From contig CAVZSF010000007.1 in the NCBI GenBank assembly GCA_963777895.1, positions 375,260 to 439,259 of the forward strand: a stretch of DNA of 64,000 nt, given 5' to 3'. The notes under the pieces are model-generated. The model worked only from the letters and a program-made list of their open reading frames with translations. It had not been told where the DNA came from and did not search any database. Origin of the DNA: UBA2241 sp963777895 (lineage in GTDB: Bacteria; Actinomycetota; Thermoleophilia; UBA2241). Made by a program: the position numbers and the translations under genes. Positions 35,733 through 44,633 of the stretch are shown one piece after another (the stretch's first letter is position 1; every line of letters starts with the position of its first letter).

Positions 35733-36086
35733 GGGGGCGAACTGGTCTCGACATGGGCGATACCGAGGCAGGAGCAGCAAGCCGAGGTCCGGTGGCCTCG
35801 TTAAACTGCCGGAACACCATAACTGCCGAGAGCAATCTCGCACTGGCCGCCTGAGATAAGGTAGCCCGTCACTCCGGGAGGGCCCGTGGCCCGGGTAGTG
35901 GCGTCGCTCAACGGGCTGGGATCTGGCGGGCCGGCTCCGACCGGTCAGATCCGAGAGCAAACGGGGCTGGCGACCGGCACCCGGCCGACGCGGGGGCCGC
36001 GAGCGAGATGAAAAGCGCCGGCTAAGCTTGTAGAGACTCCGCCGAGGCACCCGTGGACGCGGGTTCGATTCCCGCCGCCTCCACCA
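35733..36086 (+). ncRNA. ssrA: Transfer-messenger RNA
   Basis: Rescues stalled ribosomes by acting as tRNA-Ala and then as a short message. The 5' end GGGGGCG pairs with CGCCTCC before the encoded ACCA at 36083-36086, giving a seven-base acceptor stem with one G-U pair. The T arm with TTCGATT is clear just upstream. The tag reading frame near 35815-35855 ends ...NTITAESNLALAA followed by TGA, with the ALAA end that targets proteins for proteolysis. Pseudoknot-like GC stems fill the centre. Length 354 nt, one-piece form. Confidence 0.95.
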
Positions 36087-36103
36087 TTTCCACCTTGGGC
36101 TGC

Positions 36104-36970
36104 TCAGCTTTGTCTGCGCGGGCGTGCGGCCAGCGTGTACAGGATGGGCAGGACCAGGGCAAGGGCGCCTGCGCTCGGTTGTCTGAGGCGCAACTGCCGC
36201 AGCGCGTCGGCCTTGAACCTTGCCAGTCCCTCGGGACCCGATCTCGTCTCGATCTGCTCCAGGCCTTCGCGCATGCCGTGCGACCACAGCGCGGCCCACC
36301 ACTCGTCTTCGGTGGCGTAGGCGAACTCTCGCGTCTCGGTCACCACCTCGACGTGGGCGAAGCCCGCTCGTCGAAGGACCGCACGCATCTGGACGGGACT
36401 CTCGGTGTAGCGCTCCTCGTCGCCGGTCTGCTCTGCGGATGGTTCCGGTTCCGGCAGGTAGTCGTCGAAGAGATCATCGAGCCATCCCCAGGCCTCGTCG
36501 CCGTTCCCCCAGGTGGAGATGCCCAGCCGCCCGCCGGGTTTGAGCACGCGTCTCATCTCTGCCAGCGCGCGCTCGTGGTCGGGGAAGAAGAAGAGGCAGA
36601 AGCCGCACAGGACGCAGTCGAAGGTGGCGGCGGGGAAGAGCAGGTGTTCGCCGTCCATGACCTGCACCTCGGCGTCGGGAAGGCCGCGCTCGTCGATCTC
36701 GCGGCGCAAGCGGGCGACCATGCCCTCGGCCAGGTCTATGCCGACCACTCGACCGGTCGGAGCGGCGCGCTCGGCTGCGGGCAGCAACGACGCGCCCCTG
36801 CCGCAGCCCACGTCCAGCACCGCTTGGCCGGGGCGGATGTCCGCCAGGTCCACGAGACGAGCGCCCAACTGCGTGAAGAAGCGCGGCCCGATCTGGTCGT
36901 ACGAGGAGGCCGCGCGACCGAAGAGCGCCGCGACCTCCTGTTTCTGCCGCTGGGGACCGGCATCCGCCAT
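36104..36970 (-). CDS. SAM-dependent class I methyltransferase
   Basis: 288 residues from ATG 36970, chosen for an AGGGGTG site eight bases upstream; ATG 37021 is an alternative. The fold is UbiE-like: VLDVGCGRGASLLPAA (SAM loop, near residues 51-66), VVGIDLAEGMV, then GFCLFFFPDHERALAEMRRVLKPGGRLGIS, given as positions 122-151, which contains the post-motif III region. The substrate is unknown; menaquinone or small-molecule methylation would both fit. It is convergent with the tmRNA gene and divergent from the histidine kinase. Confidence 0.85.
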   Translation of the reverse strand: MADAGPQRQKQEVAALFGRAASSYDQIGPRFFTQLGARLVDLADIRPGQAVLDVGCGRGASLLPAAERAAPTGRVVGIDLAEGMVARLRREIDERGLPDAEVQVMDGEHLLFPAATFDCVLCGFCLFFFPDHERALAEMRRVLKPGGRLGISTWGNGDEAWGWLDDLFDDYLPEPEPSAEQTGDEERYTESPVQMRAVLRRAGFAHVEVVTETREFAYATEDEWWAALWSHGMREGLEQIETRSGPEGLARFKADALRQLRLRQPSAGALALVLPILYTLAARPRRQS

Positions 36971-37166
36971 ACGTTGATCACCCCTGCCGAGGGACGGTCG
37001 GCTGGCTGGCCCGTCCGTCATCCGCTGGCCATCGTACTCCCGCATGTCGCGCCTTCGAGCATCGAGGCGTCGGAGGGCTCCCCAGGCATCATCTATACTC
37101 GGCCACGTCAGCAGCGGGCGCCCCTCATCGCGCCCGCCTCATGCCGGCGAGACGGAGGATGTCGCG

Positions 37167-38498
37167 GTGCGCGTGGTGATGCCGTACGAGGGCGAGCCCG
37201 AGGTTCCTGTGACGCCGCCTCGCGAGGTGCTCCGCCGCTTCCTGCAGCCCACCGTCGGCGTCTCGCTCCTCGCGCTCGCCTTCGCCCTGATCGGCCTGAT
37301 GACGCAACTCCTCCGGGCGGTCGACACGACGGTCTACCGGCCCGACGACATGTGGCTCACGGTCCTCGTGCTGCTCGCCTCCCTGCCCCTGGTGCTCGTG
37401 CGGCGCTGGCCGCTCTTCACGCTCATCATCATCATGAGCGCCCTGGCCGTTGAGAGTGTCGCGGGCTACCAGCCGGTCGGCATCGGCTTCTGGACCGGCG
37501 GGGCGGCGTTGTTCGTCACGGTCGCGTTCGACAGTGTCAGGAACGCCGTGCTCGGCGGTCTCGTCGCGGCGGCCGGGCTGCTCGTCAACCAGCTCACCAA
37601 CGCGGGCGGCTTCGACTGGGAGACGATGGCTGCGGCCTGGGGGGCGTACTCGTTCACATGGACGACCGCCTTCCTCATCCGCATCTATCGCTCGACGGCA
37701 TCGCGGGCCGAGACCAGGGCGGCGCTGTTCGCGGCCGACCGGGAGGCGCGCGCGCGAGAGGCAGTCTCGAACGAGCGCGCGCGCATGGCCCGCGAGCTCC
37801 ACGACAGTGTGGGGCACGCGTTGAACGTCGTCGTGCTGCAGTCGGCGGGCGCCCAGCGCGTGCTCGAGAAGAAGCCCGAGCTGGCCGGACAGGCCCTCAC
37901 CGCGATCGAGACGGCAGGCCGCCAGGCACTGGCCGACATCGAGCGCATGCTGGGCATCCTGCGGGCCGAGCGCGGGGAGGAGACCTTCGAGTCGGCGCCC
38001 GGCCTCGCGCGCCTCGACGAGCTGGTCGCGCGCGTGCGCGAGGCCGGGCTGCCGGTCGAGGTCGTCGTGAGCGGGGAGCCCCGCACCCTGCCTCCGAGCC
38101 TGGACCTCTCGGCCTACCGCATCGTGCAGGAAGCGTTGACGAACACCCTGAAGCACGCTGGCAAGGCGCACAGCCGCGTCACCCTGCACTGGACCAGCGA
38201 CCAGCTCGTCATCGAGGTGGTCGACGACGGCCGCGGAGCGGCGGCGGCGCCGTCCACGGGCGGGGGCCGCGGCCTGTTGGGCATCCGCGAGCGCGTCCTG
38301 CTGTTCGGGGGCGAGCTGCTGATCGGGCCGCGGCAGGAGGGCGGTTTCGGGGTCTGGGCGCGGCTGCCGCTGGCCGACCCGACGCTCGGCTTGACCAGTG
38401 CGCCGGGCGTGGCGGCGACCGCCGTGAGAGCGCAGGCGGCGGGCGCGACATCAAAGGACGAGACGACAAAGAACACGAACGGTGGAGGGACCGCATGA
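37167..38498 (+). CDS. NarL-type sensor histidine kinase
   Basis: 443 residues from GTG 37167, which GGAGGA (37154-37159) supports. About five membrane segments (residues 25-180) form an intramembrane-type sensor without a large outer domain. Then comes a HisKA_3 dimerisation domain with the phospho-His in RMARELHDSVGHALNVVV (near 212) and an HATPase_c domain with the N box EALTNTLKHAG and the G box VDDGRG/GLLGIRERV. Its stop overlaps the start of the response regulator. Kinases of this layout often sense cell-envelope stress, and two FtsX-type transporters follow, so envelope or antimicrobial-peptide sensing is the likely role (inference). Confidence 0.92.
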   Translation: MRVVMPYEGEPEVPVTPPREVLRRFLQPTVGVSLLALAFALIGLMTQLLRAVDTTVYRPDDMWLTVLVLLASLPLVLVRRWPLFTLIIIMSALAVESVAGYQPVGIGFWTGGAALFVTVAFDSVRNAVLGGLVAAAGLLVNQLTNAGGFDWETMAAAWGAYSFTWTTAFLIRIYRSTASRAETRAALFAADREARAREAVSNERARMARELHDSVGHALNVVVLQSAGAQRVLEKKPELAGQALTAIETAGRQALADIERMLGILRAERGEETFESAPGLARLDELVARVREAGLPVEVVVSGEPRTLPPSLDLSAYRIVQEALTNTLKHAGKAHSRVTLHWTSDQLVIEVVDDGRGAAAAPSTGGGRGLLGIRERVLLFGGELLIGPRQEGGFGVWARLPLADPTLGLTSAPGVAATAVRAQAAGATSKDETTKNTNGGGTA

Positions 38499-39166
38499 GC
38501 AGGATCCGGATCGTCTTGGTCGACGACGAACAGCTGGTGCGGGCGGGCCTGCGCCTCATCCTCGAGGCGGAGGACGACCTGGAAGTGGTCGGGGAGGCCG
38601 GCGACGGCGTCGAGGGCGTCCGGATGACGAAGGATCTCGATCCGGACATCGTGCTCATGGACGTGCAGATGCCGGCGATGAACGGGCTCGAGGCGACGCG
38701 CGAGATCGTCGCGCTGGGGCGCGACGACAGCTCGCGCGTCTGCATCCTGACCACGTTCGACCTGGATGAGTACGTCTACGAGGCCTTGCGCGCCGGCGCG
38801 AGCGGCTTCCTGCTCAAGCGCACGCCGGCGGCCGATCTCGTGGCCGGCGTGCGCGTGGTCGCCTCCGGCGAAGCTCTGCTCGCGCCCTCCGTGACAAAGC
38901 GTCTCATCGGCGAGTTCGCGCGTCGTCCGGCGGAAGAGCGTACGCCGCCGCCGGCCCTCGACGATCTCACAGATCGCGAGCGCGAGGTGCTCGGCCTGGT
39001 GGCTGCCGGCCTGTCGAACAGCGAGATCGCCCAGAAGCTCTTCCTGAGCGAGGGCACGGTCAAGACGCACGTGAAGCGCATCTTCTACAAGATGGGCCTG
39101 CGCGACCGCGCCCAGGCCGTGATCCTCGCCTACGACGTCGGGCTGGTGGAACCCAAGGGTTTCTGA
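38495..39166 (+). CDS. NarL/LuxR-family response regulator
   Basis: 223 residues. The receiver domain has the acidic pair DD near residue 10, the phospho-acceptor Asp56 in IVLMDVQMP and the Lys in GFLLKRTP. The C-terminal LuxR helix-turn-helix is LTDREREVLGLVAAGLSNSE and the following SEGTVKTHVKRIFYKM (about 155-205). ATG 38495 overlaps the kinase stop by four bases, so the pair is co-translated. It probably controls the transporter genes downstream; two short sequences shared by the promoters at 39.3 and 43.1 kb could be its binding sites. Confidence 0.95.
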   Translation: MSRIRIVLVDDEQLVRAGLRLILEAEDDLEVVGEAGDGVEGVRMTKDLDPDIVLMDVQMPAMNGLEATREIVALGRDDSSRVCILTTFDLDEYVYEALRAGASGFLLKRTPAADLVAGVRVVASGEALLAPSVTKRLIGEFARRPAEERTPPPALDDLTDREREVLGLVAAGLSNSEIAQKLFLSEGTVKTHVKRIFYKMGLRDRAQAVILAYDVGLVEPKGF

Positions 39167-39273
39167 GCCTCCATCCAGGCGAGGCCCCCACGGCTCGCGG
39201 AGCGCAGCACCACCGTGCGGCGCTCGTCGAACACCGGGCGGACGCTCTCCGAGCGCGTGCGCGCTCAGTATCG

Positions 39274-39358
39274 TCCTCCTGAGGGGTAGCGCCCGCGCCC
39301 CCTTGGGGGTGTGCCGGGGCGCGAAAGATGCTCCCACCGGCCACCCTGATTGACCCCG
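39274..39358 (+). promoter_or_regulatory. Shared sequence elements upstream of the first ABC module
   Basis: TCCTCCTGAGG (39274-39284) and TTGACCCCG (39350-39358) both recur exactly upstream of the membrane-protein gene at 43210 (43091-43101 and 43102-43110). The first contains a CCTC-N2-GAGG inverted repeat. They may be sites of the neighbouring response regulator, or TTGACC may be a -35 box; no convincing -10 is at the right distance. Confidence 0.3.
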
Positions 39359-39460
39359 CCGGGGCGACGCCCCCGGCCAGGCCGCCGCGTAGCCTCCTCC
39401 CATGACAACGACATGTCCGCGGACCGCCAGGCGGCGCGGCGCGACGAGGGGGAGGACAAC

Positions 39461-40327
39461 GTGAACCCAGTGGTGACCACAGAGAAGCTCGGAAGGGCCT
39501 ACGGTACGGAGGGCGCGGCGACGCCGCGGCTCCCGGACTGGCCGCTACGGCCGCCGCGGCACAGTGACGACGGCGCTCCGGCCCGCTCCGCGGGCCGCGA
39601 CGCCGTCGTCGCCGCCCGCGGCGTGAGCAAGCGCTACGGTCAGGGCGGGGCCACCGTCCATGCCCTCCGTGGCGCCGACGTCGACGTGCGGCGCGGCGAG
39701 TTCACCGCGATCATGGGGCCGTCCGGGTCGGGCAAGTCGACCCTGATGCACATCCTGGCGGGACTCGACGAGCCGACCTCGGGCAAGGTCGCCATCGAAG
39801 GCGTGGAGATCGGCCGTCTGAAGGACAAGGACCTTACGAAGCTGCGCCGCGACAAGGTCGGCTTCATCTTCCAGTCCTTCAACCTCCTGCCGACCCTGAG
39901 CGCGGCCGAGAACATCGTCTTGCCGCTCACCATCGCCGGCCGCAAGCCCGATCCGGCCTGGCTCAACCACCTCGTGAAGACGATCGGTCTCGGTGACCGG
40001 CTGCGCCACAAGCCGGCCGAGCTCTCCGGCGGCCAGCAGCAGCGCGTCGCCGTGGCCAGGGCGCTCGTGGCCCGGCCCGCCGTCCTGTTCGCGGACGAAC
40101 CCACCGGCAACCTCGACTCGCGCACGGGCGACGAGGTCCTGCAGCTCCTGCGCCGGTCGGTGGACGATCTGGGACAGACGATCATCATGGTGACCCACGA
40201 CGCGCACGCGGCCGCGACGGCCGATCGCGTCCTCTTCCTGAAGGACGGCGAGATCGTCCACGATCGCGGCCGCATGACGCGCGCCGAGGTGTACGACGTC
40301 ATGAAGTCGCTGGAGGTGGCGTCATGA
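39461..40327 (+). CDS. ABC transporter ATPase, MacB/LolD type, copy 1
   Basis: 288 residues. Walker A GPSGSGKST, signature LSGGQQQRVAVARAL and Walker B AVLFADEPTGNLD are intact, and the class-specific IFQSFNLLPTL Q-loop is present. The N-terminal 50 residues are low-complexity. GTG 39461 follows GGGGGAGG by a few bases; upstream in-frame starts such as ATG 39413 lack a ribosome site. Its stop overlaps the permease ATG (ATGA). With that permease it forms a mechanotransmission-type ABC system for moving or removing compounds at the membrane. A close paralogue lies at 46619. Confidence 0.93.
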   Translation: MNPVVTTEKLGRAYGTEGAATPRLPDWPLRPPRHSDDGAPARSAGRDAVVAARGVSKRYGQGGATVHALRGADVDVRRGEFTAIMGPSGSGKSTLMHILAGLDEPTSGKVAIEGVEIGRLKDKDLTKLRRDKVGFIFQSFNLLPTLSAAENIVLPLTIAGRKPDPAWLNHLVKTIGLGDRLRHKPAELSGGQQQRVAVARALVARPAVLFADEPTGNLDSRTGDEVLQLLRRSVDDLGQTIIMVTHDAHAAATADRVLFLKDGEIVHDRGRMTRAEVYDVMKSLEVAS

Positions 40328-42897
40328 TCCGCCTCGCCTTCCGCAGCCTCCTCAGCCGGCCGCTCCGCACCGTCCTCACCACGCTCGCCATCGTGCTGGG
40401 CGTGGCGATGATCAGCGGGACGTACGTGCTGACGGACCAGATCACCAACGGGTTCGACGACATCTTCACGACCGCGTACCAGGGAACGGCCGTGGTCGTC
40501 GTCCCGAAGAGCTCCTTCGGCGGTTACGAGGAGTCGGCCGCCCTGTCCATGCCGCAGAGCCTGCTCCCCAGGGCGCGCGCCGTGGACGGTGTCGCGACCG
40601 CCGTCGCCGGCGCGGAGACCACAGGCGCAGTGCTCGTCGACGGCAAGATCGTGAAGACGAACGGCGCCCCGACGCTCATCATGTCCGCCGAGGATGGCGG
40701 GGTGAGCAACGTCTCGTGGAAGGCCGGCGCCGCGCCGCAGGCGCGGGGCGAGGTCGTCGTCGACTCGGGCTTCGCCGACAAGCACGACGTCGGCGTCGGC
40801 GACCGCATCGCCGTCGCCACCAAGGAAGGCACCGTGCCGGTCACGGTGAGCGGCATCTTCACCTTCGGCGACTCGTCATCCCTGGGCGGCACGATCATGG
40901 TGGGCGCCCGGCTCGCCGACGTGCAGGACTGGTACGGTCTGGAGGGCAAGCTCACCTCGATCAGCATGACGGCGGAGCCGGGCGTGACGCCGGCGCAGCT
41001 CGCCACACGGCTGCGCGAGGCGCTGCCGGGTACCGTCGAGGTCAAGACGGGTGTGCAGGCCGCGGAGGAGAGCTCCTCCGAGATCGGCGCTGCGATCGAC
41101 TCGATCCTGCGCCCTGCCCTTCTCGCCTTCGGCGGCGTCGCCGTCTTCGTGGGCGCCTTCATCATCTTCAACGCCTTCTCGATCACGGTCGCCCAGCGGC
41201 GCCGCGAGTTCGCCATGCTGCGCGCCTTCGGGGCGTCACGCCGGCAGGTGCTGGCGTCGGTCGTCGCCGAAGCGCTGTTCATGGGCGTCCTCGCGTCCGT
41301 CACCGGCCTCTTCGCCGGTCTGGGCGTCGCGCAGGCCGTCAACGAGTTGCTCAAGGCGTTCGGCGCCGACTTCCCGGCGACCGGCCTCGTCCTCGAGCCG
41401 CGCACGGCCGTCGTGGCGCTGGTCGTCGGTGTGGGCACCGCGCTGGTCGCCGCCATCGGCCCGGCGCTGCGCGCCACGCGCGTGCCGCCGGTCGCCGCCC
41501 TGCAGGAGGGATCCGAGCTGCCGCCCTCGCGCTTCAGCCGGCTCTCGACGCTGGCCGCCGCCGTCGTGGCGCTGGCCGGCGCCGGCCTCGTGGCCTTGGG
41601 CTTCTTCGGCGGCGGTTCCGCCGGCACCAGTCTCCTCGAGATGGGTCTCGGCGCGATGCTCCTCTTCGTCGCCATCGCCATGGTCGCCCGGCACGTCGTG
41701 CGGCCGCTGGCACGCGTGATCGGCTGGCCGCTCGAGCGCCTCGGCGGCACGGCCGGCCGGCTGGCGCGCGAGAACGCCGGCCGCAATCCGGCGCGCACGG
41801 CCAACACGGCCGCCGCGCTGATGATCGGCCTCGGGCTCGTCGTCTTCGTGGCGGTGTTCGCCCAGGGCATGAAGGCGTCGTTCACGGGCGTCTTCGACAA
41901 GGCCGTCGTCGCGGACGTCGTCGCTATGGACCCGAGCGGCACGCAGACGTTGCCGGCGAACGGGGTCGCGGCGCTGCGTGACGTGCCCGGCGTGCAGACC
42001 GTAGCCGGGGCGGCCTTCGCCCAGGCGAAGCTGGATCACCAGGCCCCGACGTGGCTGACCGCCATCGACGCGGAGCACTGGAGCGATGTGTGGCACTTCG
42101 ACTGGCGCGGAGACGCGAGCGATGCCCTGCTCACCAGGCTGGGAGACAGCGGCGCCGTCGTCGAGGAGCAGTACGCGGAGGGGCACGGCCTCAGCGTCGG
42201 TGACACGGTCACCGTGACCGCCGCGAACGGCCACACGGCCAAGGTGAGCATCCTGGGCCTCTATCGCGACCCCTTCTCGCCCGCGTTCTCGCGCACGAGA
42301 ACGTCCGGGGTCACGGTCTCGGCCGCGCTCTTCGACGAGCTCGGCCTGCCGATGGACAGGGAGGTGACGATGGCGCGCGCCGTGCCCGGCACCGACCCGG
42401 ACGAGCTGAAGAAGGCCGTCGAGGCCGCCCTGGCCGACTACCCGACACAGACCGTCTACACGCAGGAAGGCTACAAGGACGGCATCACCGGGCAGATCAA
42501 CATGCTGCTGTCGATGCTCTACGCGCTGCTGGCGATGAGCGTGATCATCTCGGTCTTCGGCATCGTCAACACCCTGGTGCTGAGCGTTCACGAGCGCACC
42601 CGGGAGCTCGGCATGCTGCGCGCCATCGGCTCCAGCCGCCGCCAGCTGCGGCGCATGGTGCGCTACGAGAGCGTGATCACGTCGGCCATCGGCGGCGCCC
42701 TCGGCATCGCCGTCGGCGTGATGTTCGCCTACGTCGTGACCACCCGGTCCGCGCAGGACGGCTTCCTCTTCTCGGTGCCGTACCTGCAGCTCGTCGCCTT
42801 CCTGATCGTCGCCGTGATGGTCGGCGTGGCGGCGGCGGTGCTGCCTGCGAGGCGGGCGGCGCGGATCGACATCCTGGAGGCCATCCACCACGAGTGA
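40324..42897 (+). CDS. FtsX-type ABC permease with two FtsX domains, copy 1
   Basis: 857 residues. An N-terminal membrane segment (about 17-40) precedes a MacB-like periplasmic core domain (about 40-235). Then an FtsX domain with FGGVAVFVGAFIIFNAFSIT and following segments, a second extracellular domain and a C-terminal FtsX domain ending ARRAARIDILEAIHHE. This double layout is common in Actinobacteria and in BceB-like or LolCE-like exporters. The gene is translationally coupled to its ATPase. It is paralogous along its whole length to the permease at 47557, including the ends. Confidence 0.93.
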   Translation: MIRLAFRSLLSRPLRTVLTTLAIVLGVAMISGTYVLTDQITNGFDDIFTTAYQGTAVVVVPKSSFGGYEESAALSMPQSLLPRARAVDGVATAVAGAETTGAVLVDGKIVKTNGAPTLIMSAEDGGVSNVSWKAGAAPQARGEVVVDSGFADKHDVGVGDRIAVATKEGTVPVTVSGIFTFGDSSSLGGTIMVGARLADVQDWYGLEGKLTSISMTAEPGVTPAQLATRLREALPGTVEVKTGVQAAEESSSEIGAAIDSILRPALLAFGGVAVFVGAFIIFNAFSITVAQRRREFAMLRAFGASRRQVLASVVAEALFMGVLASVTGLFAGLGVAQAVNELLKAFGADFPATGLVLEPRTAVVALVVGVGTALVAAIGPALRATRVPPVAALQEGSELPPSRFSRLSTLAAAVVALAGAGLVALGFFGGGSAGTSLLEMGLGAMLLFVAIAMVARHVVRPLARVIGWPLERLGGTAGRLARENAGRNPARTANTAAALMIGLGLVVFVAVFAQGMKASFTGVFDKAVVADVVAMDPSGTQTLPANGVAALRDVPGVQTVAGAAFAQAKLDHQAPTWLTAIDAEHWSDVWHFDWRGDASDALLTRLGDSGAVVEEQYAEGHGLSVGDTVTVTAANGHTAKVSILGLYRDPFSPAFSRTRTSGVTVSAALFDELGLPMDREVTMARAVPGTDPDELKKAVEAALADYPTQTVYTQEGYKDGITGQINMLLSMLYALLAMSVIISVFGIVNTLVLSVHERTRELGMLRAIGSSRRQLRRMVRYESVITSAIGGALGIAVGVMFAYVVTTRSAQDGFLFSVPYLQLVAFLIVAVMVGVAAAVLPARRAARIDILEAIHHE

Positions 42898-42911
42898 GAT
42901 GGTCGGCGATC

Positions 42912-43008
42912 GGCGCCCCAGGGTCCTCCCCTGCCCTGGGGCGCCTGCCCGGCCGCGAGGCCGGGCTGTGTGGGCCGGGCCGGCTGCGCTGCGCAGCCGG
43001 CCCGGCCC
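42912..43008 (+). terminator. Three consecutive GC hairpins after the first ABC module
   Basis: Three adjacent perfect stems: 12 bp (42912-42923 with 42934-42945), 8 bp with a GCGA loop (42947-42954 with 42959-42966) and 17 bp with a three-base loop (42972-42988 with 42992-43008). They occupy the first third of the 312-base gap before the next gene. None has a T run; together they look like a robust stop signal. The rest of the gap holds the shared elements at 43091-43110 and no gene. Confidence 0.65.
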
Positions 43009-43209
43009 CTTCTGATGACACACGCACACGAGCTCGTTGACGCTGCCCCTTGTCGCCTCGGCAGGGCTGGGGTGCGCGAGCCCCTCGAAATCCTCCTGAG
43101 GTTGACCCCGAAAGTACCTCTGCAGGGCGACGACGGCGTGCGGGCACTCGCCTAGCATCGACAGTGCAAGGTGACGAACGACCCCGGGACATCGGGGGAG
43201 GTGACGGAG

Positions 43210-44601
43210 ATGACGCAGACACAGATGCCCGAGCCCCTCACAGGTGAAGGCGCTCCCCAGCCTGGCTGGGCGCGGACCTTCTTCGGCGTCGTCGCGCGCC
43301 CCCAGACCTGGCTCAACCTCGTCTACCTGCTGCTCGCCTTCCCGCTCGGCCTCGCCTACTTCATCGTGCTGGTCGTCGGACTGAGCGTCGGCATCTCGCT
43401 CACCATCGTCGTGGTCGGCATCCCGATCCTGATCGGCCTCATCATCCTCTGGCGACAGCTCGCCAACCTCGAGCGCGTGCAGGCGCGCGGCCTGCTCGGC
43501 CTCGACCTGCCCTCCTCGCGGCTGCCGTGGGGCGACCGCCGGGGCTTCTGGGCGAAGATCGGCGCCCTGCTCGCCGACAGGACCACCTGGCTCGACCTCT
43601 TCTTCCTCGTGGTCAAGTTCCCCCTGGGCATCATCTCGTTCGTGCTTGCGGTGACCGGCCTCGCGATGAGCGTCGGATTCATCGCCGCCCCGATCTTCCA
43701 GCAGTTCGATGTGCTGACCGTCGGGAACCAGCGGATCGATTCGTGGCCGTATGCGCTTGCACTCGTGCCGGTCGGCATCCTGGCGCTGTTCGCGTCGCTG
43801 CACGTGCTCAACGGATGGACCTGGATGAGCGCGAGGATGGCGGAAGCGCTGCTCGCGGTCTCGCCGCTCGTCACGACTACCGAGACGGCGCCGCAGCCGC
43901 AGGCTCCGCAAGGCTGGCCCCAGCAGTGGCCGCCGCAGCAGCCGCAGGCGCCGCAGGGATGGCCGCAGCCGCAAGGACCGCAGGGCTGGCAGCCACAGCA
44001 GCCGCAAGCTCCCCAAGCCTGGCAGGCGCCGCAGCAGCCACAGCAGCCGCAAGCTCCCCAAGGCTGGCAGGCGCCGCAGCAGCCACAGCAGCCGCCCCAG
44101 GCTTGGCCGCAGCAGCCGCAAACCCCCCAAGGCTGGCAGGCGCCGCAGCAGCCACAGCCGCCCCAAGCTTGGCCACAGCAGCCGCAAACCCCCCAAGGCT
44201 GGCCGCAGCAGCCGGTGCCGCCGCAGCAGCCGCAGGCTCCGCAAGGCTGGCCTCCACCGCAGCCCTGGCCGCCGCAGCAGCCACAGGCTCCACAAGGCTG
44301 GCCGCAGCAGTGGCCGCCGCAGCAGCCACAGGCTCCGCAGGGCTGGCCGCAGCAGCCGGCGCCGCAGCAGCCCCAGGCGCCGCAGAGTGGGCCTGTGCCA
44401 CAGAGCGCCGGATCAGAGACGCACGAGCAGGCTTCGACCGAGCCGAGGGCTCCGGCCGAGCCGCCACAGAACCCCGACGCCCCGGAAGGCGCGGGCGAGG
44501 CATCGCCCCAGCCCGACGCCCCGGAAGGCGTGGGCGAGGCATCGCCCCAGCCCGACGCTGCCGACCCCGCGGGCGACGCATCCCCCGAGCACAGCGAGTG
44601 A
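43210..44601 (+). CDS. Sensor-domain-like membrane protein with Pro/Gln-rich tail
   Basis: 463 residues. Residues about 20-220 contain hydrophobic segments arranged in two similar halves, each starting with an RPQTWLNLVYLLLAFPLGL or RTTWLDLFFLVVKFPLGI motif, as in the actinobacterial 'sensor' domain (PF13796) often found with NarL-type kinases. From residue 230 on it is a long repeat of PQAPQGW/PQQ units and then an acidic end with two 13-residue PDAPEG repeats. ATG 43210 fits the GGGGGAGGTG just upstream better than GTG 43171. A structural or signalling role at the membrane beside the ABC modules is likely; the exact function is unknown. Confidence 0.75.
   Translation: MTQTQMPEPLTGEGAPQPGWARTFFGVVARPQTWLNLVYLLLAFPLGLAYFIVLVVGLSVGISLTIVVVGIPILIGLIILWRQLANLERVQARGLLGLDLPSSRLPWGDRRGFWAKIGALLADRTTWLDLFFLVVKFPLGIISFVLAVTGLAMSVGFIAAPIFQQFDVLTVGNQRIDSWPYALALVPVGILALFASLHVLNGWTWMSARMAEALLAVSPLVTTTETAPQPQAPQGWPQQWPPQQPQAPQGWPQPQGPQGWQPQQPQAPQAWQAPQQPQQPQAPQGWQAPQQPQQPPQAWPQQPQTPQGWQAPQQPQPPQAWPQQPQTPQGWPQQPVPPQQPQAPQGWPPPQPWPPQQPQAPQGWPQQWPPQQPQAPQGWPQQPAPQQPQAPQSGPVPQSAGSETHEQASTEPRAPAEPPQNPDAPEGAGEASPQPDAPEGVGEASPQPDAADPAGDASPEHSE
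43894..44390 (+). repeat. Pro/Gln-rich coding repeat array
   Basis: About 500 bases of degenerate in-frame repeats encoding PQQPQAPQGW-type units of 8-15 residues in the tail of the preceding membrane protein. The array makes long antisense open frames that are not genes. It is prone to length change by slippage. Confidence 0.8.
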
Positions 44602-44633
44602 CGGCCTCGCGCCGTCCTGATGGAGGTGGAGTC

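Noticed and set aside
42912..43008. Structured non-coding RNA candidate
   Set aside because: Three adjacent simple stems right after a stop codon look like termination signals; no conserved loops or known RNA motifs are visible.
43894..44390. Possible CRISPR-like repeat array
   Set aside because: The units are variable in length, have no constant spacer pattern, and encode in-frame Pro/Gln repeats of a membrane protein.
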